NCBI GenBank assembly: GCA_022842325.1
Contig: JALHPU010000001.1
Coordinates: forward strand, 80,934 to 144,933
Length of the DNA stretch: 64,000 nucleotides
DNA from: Sulfuritalea sp.
GTDB taxonomy: Bacteria; Pseudomonadota; Gammaproteobacteria; Burkholderiales; Rhodocyclaceae
Direction of reading: 5' to 3'
Both the position numbers and the translations under genes were made by a program. This document shows, one piece after another, positions 31,206 to 39,587 of the stretch (the first letter of the stretch is position 1; each line of letters starts with the position of its first letter). A model generated the notes under the pieces. The model did not search any database. It saw only the letters and a program-made list of their open reading frames with translations, and was not told the origin of the DNA.

Positions 31206-32140
31206 GCAGCGCAGTTGTATTCGCCTACCACAACGTAGGCGTGCGCTGCCTTTCCGTGCTTCTGGCGCACGGCGTGGAGGTGCTGCGCGTGGTGACGCAC
31301 AAGGACAGTCCGACCGAAACCATCTGGTTCGACAGCGTCGCCGAACTGGCCGCGCGCCACGGGATTCCGGTCATTACGCCCGAGGATCCCAACGATCCCG
31401 CGGTCGTTGCGGAATTGGCCGCGCTGCAGCCCGATTTCCTGTTCTCCTTCTATTACCGGCTGATGCTCAAGGCGCCGCTGCTGGCCCTGCCGAAACGCGG
31501 TGCGTGGAACATGCACGGCTCGCTGCTGCCGAAGTATCGCGGCCGGGTGCCGGTGAATTGGGCCATCATCCACGGCGAGCGCGAAACCGGCGCCACGCTG
31601 CACGAAATGGTCGAAAAGCCCGACGCGGGCGGCATCCTGGTGCAACAGCCGGTGCCCATCCTGCCTGACGACACGGCCTTCGATGTATTCAACAAGGTCA
31701 CGCTGGCGGCCGAAATGGCGCTGGACCGCGTGCTTCCCGACCTGCTGGCCGGCCGTGCGATTGCCAAGCCGCAAAACCTAGCAGCGGGCAGCTATTTCGG
31801 CGGGCGCAAGGCCGAAGACGGCCGCATCGACTGGACCCAGGCGGCATCGAGGGTGCACAACCTGATTCGCGCCGTCGCGCCGCCTTATCCGGGGGCCTAC
31901 TCGGACACCGCCAGGGGCCGGCTCAGGGTGCTGTGCTCCCTGCACCCGACGCATGAAACCGGTCCCTACGGCGGCCGGCCCACCCTGTTCGTACGCAACG
32001 GGCATCTGCATGCAGAATGCGGCGACGGACGGCTTTTGCGCCTGCTCGCGGTAGAATTAGATGGTTTACCGCTGGCGCCAGCCTCAGCAGGCGACCAGTT
32101 CAACGCAATTTTCGGAACCCCGGCACTCTCCCTGTCATGA
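31202..32140 (+). CDS. arnA: UDP-Ara4N formyltransferase (ArnA N-terminal domain as separate protein)
   Basis: A 312-aa formyltransferase matching the N-terminal half of E. coli ArnA. The active-site motif WNMHGSLLPKYRGRVPVNW (Asn and His of the catalytic triad) is near 101-119 and HEMVEKPDAGGILV (Asp) near 134-147. It formylates UDP-L-Ara4N using 10-formyl-THF. In E. coli this domain is fused to the decarboxylase; here the two are separate, joined by an ATGA overlap. Confidence 0.88.
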   Translation: MSSAVVFAYHNVGVRCLSVLLAHGVEVLRVVTHKDSPTETIWFDSVAELAARHGIPVITPEDPNDPAVVAELAALQPDFLFSFYYRLMLKAPLLALPKRGAWNMHGSLLPKYRGRVPVNWAIIHGERETGATLHEMVEKPDAGGILVQQPVPILPDDTAFDVFNKVTLAAEMALDRVLPDLLAGRAIAKPQNLAAGSYFGGRKAEDGRIDWTQAASRVHNLIRAVAPPYPGAYSDTARGRLRVLCSLHPTHETGPYGGRPTLFVRNGHLHAECGDGRLLRLLAVELDGLPLAPASAGDQFNAIFGTPALSLS

Positions 32141-33180
32141 AAAAGATCCTCATCCTCGGCGTCAACGGCTTCATCGGCCACCACCTGTCCCAGCGCATCC
32201 TGAACACCACCGACTGGGAGGTGTACGGCATGGACATGAACTCCGAGCGCGTCACCGATCTGATGCAGAACCCCCGCTTTCATTTCTTCGAAGGCGACAT
32301 CATGATCAACAAGGAGTGGATCGAGTACCACGTCAAGAAATGCGACGTGATCCTGCCGCTGGTCGCCATCGCCACGCCGGCCACCTACGTCAAGGAACCG
32401 CTGCGCGTCTTCGAGCTCGACTTCGAGGCCAACCTGCCGATCATCCGCCAGGCGGTCAAGTACAAGAAGCGCGTGATTTTTCCCTCCACCTCCGAGGTCT
32501 ATGGCATGAGCCAAGATCCCGAGTTCGATCCGGAAAACTCCAACCTGGTGCTGGGCCCGATCAACAAGCCGCGCTGGATCTACTCCTGCGCCAAGCAGAT
32601 GATGGACCGCGTGATCCATGCCTACGGCCAGCAGGAAGGCCTCGAATACACCCTGTTCCGCCCCTTCAACTGGATCGGCCCGGGCCTCGATTCGATCCAT
32701 ACGCCGAAGGAAGGCAGTTCGCGCGTGATCACCCAGTTCCTCGGCCACATCGTGCGCGGCGAACCGATCAAGCTGGTGGACGGCGGCGCGCAGAAGCGCT
32801 CCTTCACCTATGTCTCGGACGGCATCGATGCGCTGATGAAGATCATCGACAACAGGAACGGCATCGCCAGCGGCAAGATCTACAACATCGGCAATCCGAA
32901 GAACAACTACTCGATCCGCGAACTCGCCACACTGATGCTCGACCTGGCGAAACAGTATCCCGAATATGCAGCAAGCGTCGCCCAGGTGAAGGTTCTCGAA
33001 ACCACCTCCGGCGAGTATTACGGCAAGGGCTACCAGGACACGCAGCACCGCGTGCCGAAGATCACCAACACCATGGCCGATCTCGACTGGGAGCCGCGCA
33101 TCACCTTCGAAGAAGCCCTGCGCAGCATTTTCGAGGCCTATCGCAACGACGTGGCCGAAGCGCGCAAGCTGATGGATTGA
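32137..33180 (+). CDS. arnA: UDP-glucuronate oxidative decarboxylase (ArnA C-terminal domain as separate protein)
   Basis: A 347-aa extended SDR matching the C-terminal half of ArnA. The NAD motif GVNGFIGHHL is at 8-17, FPSTSEVYG (Ser-Glu of the decarboxylase) near 118-126, YSCAKQ near 149, and GKGYQDTQHRVPKI (the essential Arg) near 302. It turns UDP-GlcA into UDP-Ara4O, the substrate for ArnB. A bifunctional ArnA would be about 660 aa, and these two proteins add up to 659. Confidence 0.9.
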   Translation: MKKILILGVNGFIGHHLSQRILNTTDWEVYGMDMNSERVTDLMQNPRFHFFEGDIMINKEWIEYHVKKCDVILPLVAIATPATYVKEPLRVFELDFEANLPIIRQAVKYKKRVIFPSTSEVYGMSQDPEFDPENSNLVLGPINKPRWIYSCAKQMMDRVIHAYGQQEGLEYTLFRPFNWIGPGLDSIHTPKEGSSRVITQFLGHIVRGEPIKLVDGGAQKRSFTYVSDGIDALMKIIDNRNGIASGKIYNIGNPKNNYSIRELATLMLDLAKQYPEYAASVAQVKVLETTSGEYYGKGYQDTQHRVPKITNTMADLDWEPRITFEEALRSIFEAYRNDVAEARKLMD

Positions 33181-33188
33181 GCTTCCCC

Positions 33189-34112
33189 ATGAAGCTCGCA
33201 CTGAAAATCGACGTCGATACCTGGCGCGGCACCCTGCAAGGCGTGCCGCGACTGGTGGAGATCCTGCGTCGCCATGATGCGGAGGCAAGTTTCCTGTTTT
33301 CGCTCGGCCCCGATCACACGGGTCGCGCCATCAAGCGCGCCTTTCGCCCCGGCTTCATGAAAAAGGTGCAGCGCACCTCGGTGGTCGCGCACTACGGCCT
33401 CAAGACACTGATGTACGGGACGCTGCTGCCCGGACCCGACATCGGCCTGCGCGGCGCCGACATCATGCGCGCCACACGCGATGCCGGCTTCGAAACGGCA
33501 ATCCACTGCTGGGATCATGTCAAGTGGCAGGACGGCGTCGAGCAGGCCGACGCCGCCTGGACCGATCGCGAAATGCGCCGGGCCCACCAGCGCTATGTCG
33601 ACATCTTCGGCAGCGACTCTCCCGGCCATGGTGCCGCCGGCTGGCAGATGAACGCGCATGCCCTGCGCCTGACGCAGCGCCTGGGCTATCGCTGGGCCTC
33701 CGACTGCCGTGGCACACATGCTTTCGTCCCGGTCTGGAACGGAGAAATCGTCACCTGCCCGCAGTTACCGACGACCCTGCCGACACTGGACGAACTGGTC
33801 GGCACGGACGATCTGACGCCCGACAACGTACATCTGCACCTGCTGCGGCTCACCGTAGCGGACAACCGGGACCACGTCTTCACGCTGCATGCCGAACTCG
33901 AAGGCCTCAAATTCGGCGACACCCTGGAGCGCCTGCTGACAGGCTGGCGCGAACAGGGCTACGACCTGGTATCGCTGGGAAAGATGCGCGATGCGCTCGA
34001 TCCGGCGACGCTGCCTCGCCACGAAATGATCCGGGGCGAAATCCCCGGCCGCGCAGGCCAGTTGATGCTGCAGGGCGAGGAATTTCTGTCAACATGGAAG
34101 GAAGCTGCATGA
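33189..34112 (+). CDS. arnD: 4-deoxy-4-formamido-L-arabinose-phosphoundecaprenol deformylase ArnD-type
   Basis: A 307-aa polysaccharide-deacetylase-fold protein. MKLALKIDVDTWRGT carries the DVDT metal motif near 8-11, HCWDHVKWQD near 104 the metal histidines, and SPGHGAAGWQMN near 143. It removes the formyl group from undecaprenyl-P-Ara4FN so that ArnT can use the product. It lies 8 nt after the decarboxylase and overlaps the peroxiredoxin gene by 4 nt. Confidence 0.89.
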   Translation: MKLALKIDVDTWRGTLQGVPRLVEILRRHDAEASFLFSLGPDHTGRAIKRAFRPGFMKKVQRTSVVAHYGLKTLMYGTLLPGPDIGLRGADIMRATRDAGFETAIHCWDHVKWQDGVEQADAAWTDREMRRAHQRYVDIFGSDSPGHGAAGWQMNAHALRLTQRLGYRWASDCRGTHAFVPVWNGEIVTCPQLPTTLPTLDELVGTDDLTPDNVHLHLLRLTVADNRDHVFTLHAELEGLKFGDTLERLLTGWREQGYDLVSLGKMRDALDPATLPRHEMIRGEIPGRAGQLMLQGEEFLSTWKEAA

Positions 34113-34600
34113 CCGAAACGTTCCAATCCAATCCCGTAGCCCCCTCGGCCCTGGGGCTGCGTGTTCCCGATTTCACGGTTCCCGCCACTGGCGGAGAGTT
34201 CACCCTGGCGGCCTGCCTCGGCAAGCCCGTGGTGCTGTACTTCTACCCCAAGGACAATACGCCGGGCTGCACCACCCAGGCCCAGCAGTTTCGCGACCTG
34301 CACGCGGAATTCGTCAAGGCCGGCTGCGTCGTGGTCGGTGTCTCGCGCGACGACCTGAAGTCGCATGAAAGCTTCAAGGCCAAGCTGGGACTGCCTTTCG
34401 AACTGATCTCGGACATCGAAGGCGTGCTTTGCCGCATGTTCGACGTGGTCAAGAACAAGATGCTCTACGGCAAGAAAGTGCTGGGCATCCAGCGCAGCAC
34501 TTTCCTGATCGACGCCAATGGCCTGCTGCATCAGGAATGGCGCTCGACCAAGGCCGACGGCAACGCCGCCACCGTACTGGAAGCCGTGCGCAAGCTGTAA
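34109..34600 (+). CDS. bcp: Thioredoxin-dependent peroxiredoxin, Bcp/PrxQ type
   Basis: A 163-aa thiol peroxidase. The peroxidatic Cys lies in YPKDNTPGCTTQAQQF near residue 54. In E. coli Bcp a resolving Cys sits five residues later (CTVQAC); here that position is Gln, so this enzyme must resolve its sulfenate differently (another Cys is at KAGCVVVG). It reduces H2O2 and organic hydroperoxides. The ATGA overlap with arnD places it in the arn transcript. Confidence 0.9.
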   Translation: MTETFQSNPVAPSALGLRVPDFTVPATGGEFTLAACLGKPVVLYFYPKDNTPGCTTQAQQFRDLHAEFVKAGCVVVGVSRDDLKSHESFKAKLGLPFELISDIEGVLCRMFDVVKNKMLYGKKVLGIQRSTFLIDANGLLHQEWRSTKADGNAATVLEAVRKL

Positions 34601-34611
34601 TCGGGAACAGC

Positions 34612-34632
34612 GCCCGGTTTCGGGCCTTTCCT
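34612..34632 (+). terminator. Weak terminator-like hairpin after bcp
   Basis: GCCCG (34612-34616) pairs with CGGGC (34621-34625) around GTTT, followed by CTTTCCTT. The stem is only 5 bp and the T tract interrupted, so read-through into phoH is likely. Confidence 0.35.
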
Positions 34633-34696
34633 TCGGTCTTTCCCAACAGGGCGGCGGCTATCTTGAGCCTGCCCCCTCCCCTGCCCCGAGGCTTTC

Positions 34697-36145
34697 ATGA
34701 ACGCCAAGCGCGCCAAGACTTCCAAGAACTCGATCACCAAGCTGTTCGTGCTCGACACCAATGTGCTGATGCACGATCCCTTGAGCCTGTTCCGCTTCGA
34801 AGAGCACGACATCTACGTGCCGATGATGACGCTGGAGGAGCTCGACGCGAACAAGAAGGGCATGTCGGAAGTCGCGCGCAATGCGCGCCAGGCCAGCCGT
34901 CTGATGGACGAGATCGTCACCGGCGCCGAGCACAACATGGCCGCCGGCATCGATCTCACCGGTCCCTCGCGCGCGCTGGCGACCGGTCACCTGTTTTTCC
35001 AGACCGAAGCCATCAACGGCATCCTGCCGATTTCGCTGCCGACCGCCAAGGCCGACAACCAGATCATCGGCGTCGTCATGCATCTGGGCCAGAAGTTTCC
35101 CAAGCGCCCGGTCATTCTGGTTTCCAAAGACATCAACATGCGCATCAAGGCCCGCGCGCTGGGCCTCGAAGCACAGGACTACTTCAATGACAAGGTGCTG
35201 GAGGATACCGATCTCCTCTACACCGGAACCCTGGAACTGCCGCCCGATTTCTGGGATACCCACGCCAAGGGTCTGGAGTCATGGAAAAAGGACAGCCGCA
35301 CCTATTACCGCATCAAGGGTCCGCTCTGCCCTGACCTGCTGGTCAATGAGTTCGTCTGGCAGGAGGGCGCGCAACCGCTTCAGGCCTGGGTAAGAGTCGG
35401 CGCCGGCAAGACGGCGGAACTCGAGACGCTGATCGACTACAGCCACGCCAAGAATGCCGTCTGGGGCATCACCGCGCGCAACCGCGAACAAAACTTCGCC
35501 CTCAACCTGCTGATGAACCCGGACATCGATTTCGTCACCCTGCTCGGTCAAGCCGGCACCGGCAAGACCTTGCTGACGCTGGCTGCCGCCCTGACGCAGA
35601 CGCTGGAAACCAAGCTCTTCGCCGAAGTCATCATCACCCGCGTCACGGTTCCCGTCGGCGAGGACATCGGCTTCCTGCCCGGCACCGAAGAGGAAAAAAT
35701 GACGCCGTGGATGGGTGCGCTGGAAGACAACCTCGACGTGCTCAACAAACCGGCCGAAACCCCGGCCGGGCCAGGTGGCAGCGCCGGCACCTACGGTGGC
35801 GACTGGGGACGTGCCGCGACCATGGACCTGATCCGCAGCCGGATCAAGATCAAGTCGCTCAACTTCATGCGCGGCCGCACCTTCATGAACAAGTTCCTGA
35901 TCATCGACGAGGCGCAGAACCTGACGCCGAAGCAGATGAAGACCCTGATCACCCGTGCCGGCCCCGGCACCAAGGTGGTCTGCCTGGGCAACATCGCCCA
36001 GATCGACACGCCCTACCTGACCGAAGGCAGTTCAGGCCTGACTTACGTGGTGGATCGCTTCAAGGGCTGGACGCATTCGGGCCACGTTACGCTGCAGCGC
36101 GGCGAACGCTCGCGCCTGGCCGATCACGCGGCGGAAGTGCTGTAG
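34697..36145 (+). CDS. PhoH family protein with N-terminal PIN domain (PhoH2 type)
   Basis: A 482-aa fusion. The PIN domain (about 15-150) begins KLFVLDTNVLMHDP with the first acidic residue and continues with TLEELDANKKG and VSKDINMRIKA. The PhoH ATPase (about 250-482) has Walker A GQAGTGKTLL near 285 and FLIIDEAQNLTPKQ (Walker B) near 402. PhoH2 proteins are described as RNA helicase/RNases related to toxin-antitoxin pairs; no antitoxin partner is seen here. It lies 96 nt after bcp, a common betaproteobacterial adjacency. Confidence 0.92.
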   Translation: MNAKRAKTSKNSITKLFVLDTNVLMHDPLSLFRFEEHDIYVPMMTLEELDANKKGMSEVARNARQASRLMDEIVTGAEHNMAAGIDLTGPSRALATGHLFFQTEAINGILPISLPTAKADNQIIGVVMHLGQKFPKRPVILVSKDINMRIKARALGLEAQDYFNDKVLEDTDLLYTGTLELPPDFWDTHAKGLESWKKDSRTYYRIKGPLCPDLLVNEFVWQEGAQPLQAWVRVGAGKTAELETLIDYSHAKNAVWGITARNREQNFALNLLMNPDIDFVTLLGQAGTGKTLLTLAAALTQTLETKLFAEVIITRVTVPVGEDIGFLPGTEEEKMTPWMGALEDNLDVLNKPAETPAGPGGSAGTYGGDWGRAATMDLIRSRIKIKSLNFMRGRTFMNKFLIIDEAQNLTPKQMKTLITRAGPGTKVVCLGNIAQIDTPYLTEGSSGLTYVVDRFKGWTHSGHVTLQRGERSRLADHAAEVL

Positions 36146-36187
36146 GGCTTTCCATCGTTGGACGGACCGTGGGACGGACTTCAGTCC

Positions 36188-36300
36188 GCCATCCACTCTG
36201 GCCGACTGAAGTCGGCCCTACAAACGCCATCCACTCTGGCCGACTGAAGTCGGCCCTACAAACGCCATCCACCTTTGGCCGACTGAAGTCGGCCCTACAG
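36188..36300. repeat. Tandem palindromic repeat (three units of about 38 bp)
   Basis: Units at 36188-36225, 36226-36263 (identical) and 36264-36300 (a few changes) each read GCCATCCACTCTGGCC then GACTGAAGTCGGCCCTACAAAC. Each holds the imperfect palindrome GGCCGACTGAAGTCGGCC. A related half unit with GGACTTCAGTCC lies at 36173-36190. There are no spacers, so it is not CRISPR. It lies between convergent phoH and dnaB and may act as a bidirectional transcript end, REP-like. It fills most of the 36146-36308 gap. Confidence 0.85.
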
Positions 36301-36308
36301 ATTTTGCA

Positions 36309-37712
36309 TCAGGCTCTGTAAGACGAGCCCGATGCGAAATTCTCGAACTTGGTGTATTCGCCAAGGAAGGTCAGGCGCACCGTGCCGACCGGGCCGTTAC
36401 GGTGCTTGCCGATGATGGCTTCGGCCGTGCCCTTGTCCTGGGTATCTGGCTTGTAGTACTCCTCGCGGTACATCATCATGATGATGTCGGCATCCTGCTC
36501 GATGGCGCCGGATTCGCGCAGGTCGCTCATCAGCGGGCGCTTGTCGGTGCGTTCCTCGACTTTGCGCGAGAGCTGCGACAGGGCGATGATCGGCACCTGC
36601 AATTCCTTGGCCAGGGCCTTGATCGAACGCGAGATCTCGGAAATTTCGGTAGCGCGGTTTTCGCCCATGCGGTTCGAACTCATCAACTGCAGGTAGTCGA
36701 TGATGATCAGGCCGAGCTTGCCGAACTGCCGGTGCAGACGTCGGGCACGGGCGCGCAGGTCGGTCGAGTTGATCGCGCCGGTCTCGTCGATATGGATCGG
36801 CGCCTCGTGCAGCTTGCCCAGCGCCACCGTCATGCGATCCCATTCGTCATCGGTGAGGCGGCCGGTGCGCAGTTTGCTCTGGTCGATGCGGCCGACCGAG
36901 GAAAGGAAGCGCGTGGCAAGTTGCGGACCGGACATTTCCAGGCTGAAAATCGCCACCGGCAGGCGCAGTTCGACGCCCACATGCTCGGCGATGTTGAGCG
37001 CAAACGCGGTTTTGCCCATCGACGGGCGACCGGCGACGACGATCATGTCGCCCGGCTGCAGGCCCGAGGTCAGGCGATCGAGATCGGCAAAGCCGGTGGC
37101 GACGCCGGTGATGTCCGACTGGCTATCGCGCGCCAGCAGGGTTTCCATGCGCTCGACGACTTCGCCCAGCAACGGCTGGATCGCGACGAAGCCATTGTTG
37201 CTGCGATTGCCGGCTTCGGCAATCTGGAAAATCCGCTGCTCGGCGTCGTCGAGCAGCTGCTTGACGTCGCGCCCGGCGGGATTCAGCGCATTGCCGGCGA
37301 TCTCATCGCCGACTGTGACCAGCTGACGCAGGATCGCGCGCTCGCGCACGATCTCGGCATAGCGCCGGATGTTCGCCGCCGACGGCGTGGCATTGGCGAT
37401 TTCGCCAAGGTAGCCCAGGCCGCCGGTCTGATCGACTTCGTTCGATTGCTCGATCGATTCGTAAACGGTCACCACGTCGGCCGGCCGGCCCATCTGGATC
37501 AGCTTGCCGATATGGCGGAAGATGCGGCGGTGATCGTCGCGATAGAAGTCCGTCTCGCGCACCACGTCGCCGATGCGGTCCCAGGCAGCGTTGTCGATCA
37601 GCAGGCCGCCAATCAGCGACTGTTCGGCCTCGATGGAATGCGGGGGCAGCTTGAGCGCAGCGACCTCGGAATCGACAGGCTGCGGGGGATTGAAGGCACG
37701 TACCTGGGCCAT
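36309..37712 (-). CDS. dnaB: Replicative DNA helicase DnaB
   Basis: A 467-aa hexameric helicase. The N-terminal domain (about 15-115) includes PPHSIEAEQSLIGGLLID and the linker VKQLLDDAEQRIFQIAE. The RecA-like C-terminal domain has Walker A GRPSMGKTAFAL near 226-237 and LIIIDYLQLMS near 334. The ATG at 37712 has GGAG 7 nt upstream; a TTG four codons earlier is less likely. No intein is present. Two DnaA-box-like sites lie upstream. Confidence 0.97.
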   Translation of the reverse strand: MAQVRAFNPPQPVDSEVAALKLPPHSIEAEQSLIGGLLIDNAAWDRIGDVVRETDFYRDDHRRIFRHIGKLIQMGRPADVVTVYESIEQSNEVDQTGGLGYLGEIANATPSAANIRRYAEIVRERAILRQLVTVGDEIAGNALNPAGRDVKQLLDDAEQRIFQIAEAGNRSNNGFVAIQPLLGEVVERMETLLARDSQSDITGVATGFADLDRLTSGLQPGDMIVVAGRPSMGKTAFALNIAEHVGVELRLPVAIFSLEMSGPQLATRFLSSVGRIDQSKLRTGRLTDDEWDRMTVALGKLHEAPIHIDETGAINSTDLRARARRLHRQFGKLGLIIIDYLQLMSSNRMGENRATEISEISRSIKALAKELQVPIIALSQLSRKVEERTDKRPLMSDLRESGAIEQDADIIMMMYREEYYKPDTQDKGTAEAIIGKHRNGPVGTVRLTFLGEYTKFENFASGSSYRA

Positions 37713-37776
37713 CGCGGTCTCCAAAATTTAAGCGCTGAGTCTACCCCTCGGGACGCCTCAAGGTAAGTGCACAACT

Positions 37777-37796
37777 TGTGGAAATGCTGTGGACAA
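37777..37796 (-). promoter_or_regulatory. Possible DnaA-box-like pair upstream of dnaB
   Basis: On the minus strand TTGTCCACA (37788-37796) differs from the DnaA consensus TTATCCACA at one base, and ATTTCCACA (37777-37785) at two. The spacing is 11 bp, about one helical turn. The rest of 37713-37882 has no clear promoter. It suggests DnaA control of dnaB but is weak evidence alone. Confidence 0.35.
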
Positions 37797-37882
37797 GCTG
37801 TGCAAATGCAGTGGATCGATTCATGCGGCACACAATCCCGCCGGGGGATACCGTCCCGCCACTTCCGGGCGGGACATAAATG

Positions 37883-37917
37883 AAACGGGCCGCCGATGAA
37901 TCATCGGCGGCCCGTTT
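37883..37917 (-). terminator. Strong hairpin terminator of the rpsF-rplI operon
   Basis: A perfect 17-bp stem (AAACGGGCCGCCGATGA at 37883-37899 with its complement at 37901-37917) lies 18 nt past the rplI stop. On the minus strand the stem ends in GTTT and continues CATTTAT. The plus strand has TTTT too. Confidence 0.85.
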
Positions 37918-37934
37918 TCGGGATGTTGCCGGGC

Positions 37935-38384
37935 TCAGTGTTCGCCGAGCACCGACACCGTGACCGTAGCCACCACGTCGCTATGCAGGACGATCTGCAC
38001 CGGCGTGTCGCCAATGGCCTTGAGCGGACCGTCGGGCAGACGAATCGCCGCCTTGTCGATCTGGATGCCCTGGGCCGCGAGTGCCTCGGTGATGTCATGC
38101 GCCGATACGGAACCGAACAGACGGCCATCGACGCCGGTCTTGCGCGTGATCTGCAGCATCAGCCCTTCGAGCTTGCCGGCTTCGGCCTGGGCTGCGGCAA
38201 TCGCCTCGGCCTGGACGCGCTCGAGTTCCGCGCGCTTTTCTTCGAACACCTTGCGGTTGGCTTCCGTCGCACGCTTGGCCTTGCCTTGCGGGATCAGGAA
38301 GTTGCGGGCATAGCCGTCCTTGACCTTGACCACGTCGCCGAGGCCGCCGAGGTTAACCACTTTTTCCATCAGAATGATTTGCAT
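37935..38384 (-). CDS. rplI: 50S ribosomal protein bL9
   Basis: A 149-aa protein of normal L9 length. The N-terminal 23S-rRNA-binding domain is [19 protein letters not shown] plus [17 protein letters not shown], the bL9 signature. A long helix rich in Ala/Glu (about 40-75) leads to the C-terminal domain ([14 protein letters not shown]). It is the last gene of rpsF-priB-rpsR-rplI, 14 nt after rpsR. Confidence 0.98.
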   Translation of the reverse strand: MQIILMEKVVNLGGLGDVVKVKDGYARNFLIPQGKAKRATEANRKVFEEKRAELERVQAEAIAAAQAEAGKLEGLMLQITRKTGVDGRLFGSVSAHDITEALAAQGIQIDKAAIRLPDGPLKAIGDTPVQIVLHSDVVATVTVSVLGEH

Positions 38385-38398
38385 GGTCTCGTCCTCGC

Positions 38399-38677
38399 TT
38401 ACTGGTGCAGATCGGTGTAGGGCATCAGCGCCAGGAAACGCGCACGCTTGATGGCCGTCGACAGCTGGCGCTGGTAGCCGGTCTTGGTACCGGTGATGCG
38501 CGCCGGCATGATCTTGGCGTTTTCAGCGATGAAATCCTTGAGGATCTCGACGTCCTTGTAGTCGATCTCTTCGATCTTCTCTGCGGTGAAGCGGCAGAAC
38601 TTGCGACGCTTGAACAGGCTGCGGCCCTTGTCGTCCTTGCGCTTTACACCGGTCTTGCTCTTAGGCTTGAATGCCAT
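38399..38677 (-). CDS. rpsR: 30S ribosomal protein bS18
   Basis: A 92-aa protein. The N-terminus is longer and more basic than in E. coli ([20 protein letters not shown]) and is followed by the S18 core [22 protein letters not shown] and [22 protein letters not shown]. It pairs with bS6 on the platform of the 30S subunit. Its start overlaps the priB 3' end by 17 nt. Confidence 0.98.
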   Translation of the reverse strand: MAFKPKSKTGVKRKDDKGRSLFKRRKFCRFTAEKIEEIDYKDVEILKDFIAENAKIMPARITGTKTGYQRQLSTAIKRARFLALMPYTDLHQ

Positions 38678-38999
38678 TTTCAGTTCCTTCCACGAATTCG
38701 ACTGTATTCACATGCAGTAGCGGAGTGCGTCGCTTGAGGCTCCTGGCGGCGATAAAGCCAGCCACCCTGATTCCGTCTCCCGGCTTGGCTGCAAGCAGCA
38801 CTTGCGCCGGCCGGCCCATGGCTACACAGGCCATCTCGCATTCCACTCTGCGCTCGACATCGGCTTCGACCTGGGTCGAGACATGCGCGAGGAGAAATTC
38901 GAGAACCGGTATTCCGGCAGGGGTGCGGCGCAACGCGCCGCGCTCAAGCAGGCGACCCGACAACTGCGTCAGGTTGCTCGGCTTATCCTCAGGCGGCAA
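38661..38999 (-). CDS. priB: Primosomal replication protein N (PriB), non-ATG start
   Basis: An OB-fold single-stranded DNA binding protein that helps restart stalled forks with PriA and DnaT-like partners. The family core [23 protein letters not shown] is seen here as the [13 protein letters not shown] signature. CEMACVAMG and GIRVAGFIA follow. No ATG lies near the expected N-terminus. TTG at 38997-38999 gives 112 aa; an in-frame ATG at 39029 would overlap rpsF by 41 nt and adds unrelated residues. The true start may even be a CTG at 38972. It lies between rpsF and rpsR, the conserved position. Confidence 0.85.
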   Translation of the reverse strand: MPPEDKPSNLTQLSGRLLERGALRRTPAGIPVLEFLLAHVSTQVEADVERRVECEMACVAMGRPAQVLLAAKPGDGIRVAGFIAARSLKRRTPLLHVNTVEFVEGTENGIQA

Positions 39000-39372
39000 C
39001 GGCAGCAGCCGGAGCCTCCACCTTGGCATCGCCCTGGGTCAACGAACGCGACTTCTCTTCCTTCATCATCGGGGAAGGAGTCACCACCGCCTTGCGGGTT
39101 TTCACCGTCAGGTGGCGCAATACGGCATCGTTGAACTTGAACGCGTGCTCGAGCTCTTCCAGGGTCTCACCGTCGCACTCGATGTTCATGAGTACGTAGT
39201 GGGCCTTGTGTACCTTCTGGATCGGATAAGCCATCTGACGACGACCCCAGTCCTCGAGGCGGTGAATGGCTCCGTTGCGGGCAGTGACCAGCGTCTTGTA
39301 ACGCTCGATCATCGCCGGAACCTGCTCGGACTGGTCCGGGTGGACGATAAATACGACTTCATAATGGCGCAT
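38989..39372 (-). CDS. rpsF: 30S ribosomal protein bS6
   Basis: A 127-aa protein starting [19 protein letters not shown], the bS6 N-terminus. [25 protein letters not shown] is the middle block (given by [11 protein letters not shown]) and RHLTVKT near 95. The C-terminal tail is Ala/Glu-rich. The ATG at 39372 follows AAGGAG; the frame is open further upstream but not conserved. It heads the ribosomal/primosomal operon. Confidence 0.98.
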   Translation of the reverse strand: MRHYEVVFIVHPDQSEQVPAMIERYKTLVTARNGAIHRLEDWGRRQMAYPIQKVHKAHYVLMNIECDGETLEELEHAFKFNDAVLRHLTVKTRKAVVTPSPMMKEEKSRSLTQGDAKVEAPAAAVAA

Positions 39373-39439
39373 GCAATCTCCTTGTGGTTGAGTGGCAGCC
39401 CCCCCGCATGCGTAACGGGTGGAGCAAGGGAAGCCGAGC

Positions 39440-39468
39440 ATTCTAACATGCTGAACGGCCGGAAACAA
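39440..39468 (-). promoter_or_regulatory. Sigma70-type promoter of rpsF operon
   Basis: On the minus strand TTGTTT (39463-39468) and TAGAAT (39440-39445) are 17 bp apart, with TG just before the -10. The leader to the ATG is about 60 nt. Some bacteria carry an S6:S18-binding leader here; I could not trace that structure with certainty. Bases 39469-39587 show nothing further. Confidence 0.6.
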
Positions 39469-39587
39469 TGGCTGTCAGCTCACCCGAGGACCCGTGCGGC
39501 TTGCCCTGCGCCGCCGTTCCGCCGTCAGGATGCCCCGCTGATCACGACCGGTTCGACGGCGACGAGGTCGCCGCAACCGGAACACCT

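Noticed and set aside
36188..36300. Possible CRISPR array
   Set aside because: The units adjoin directly without spacers, only three are present, and no cas genes are nearby.
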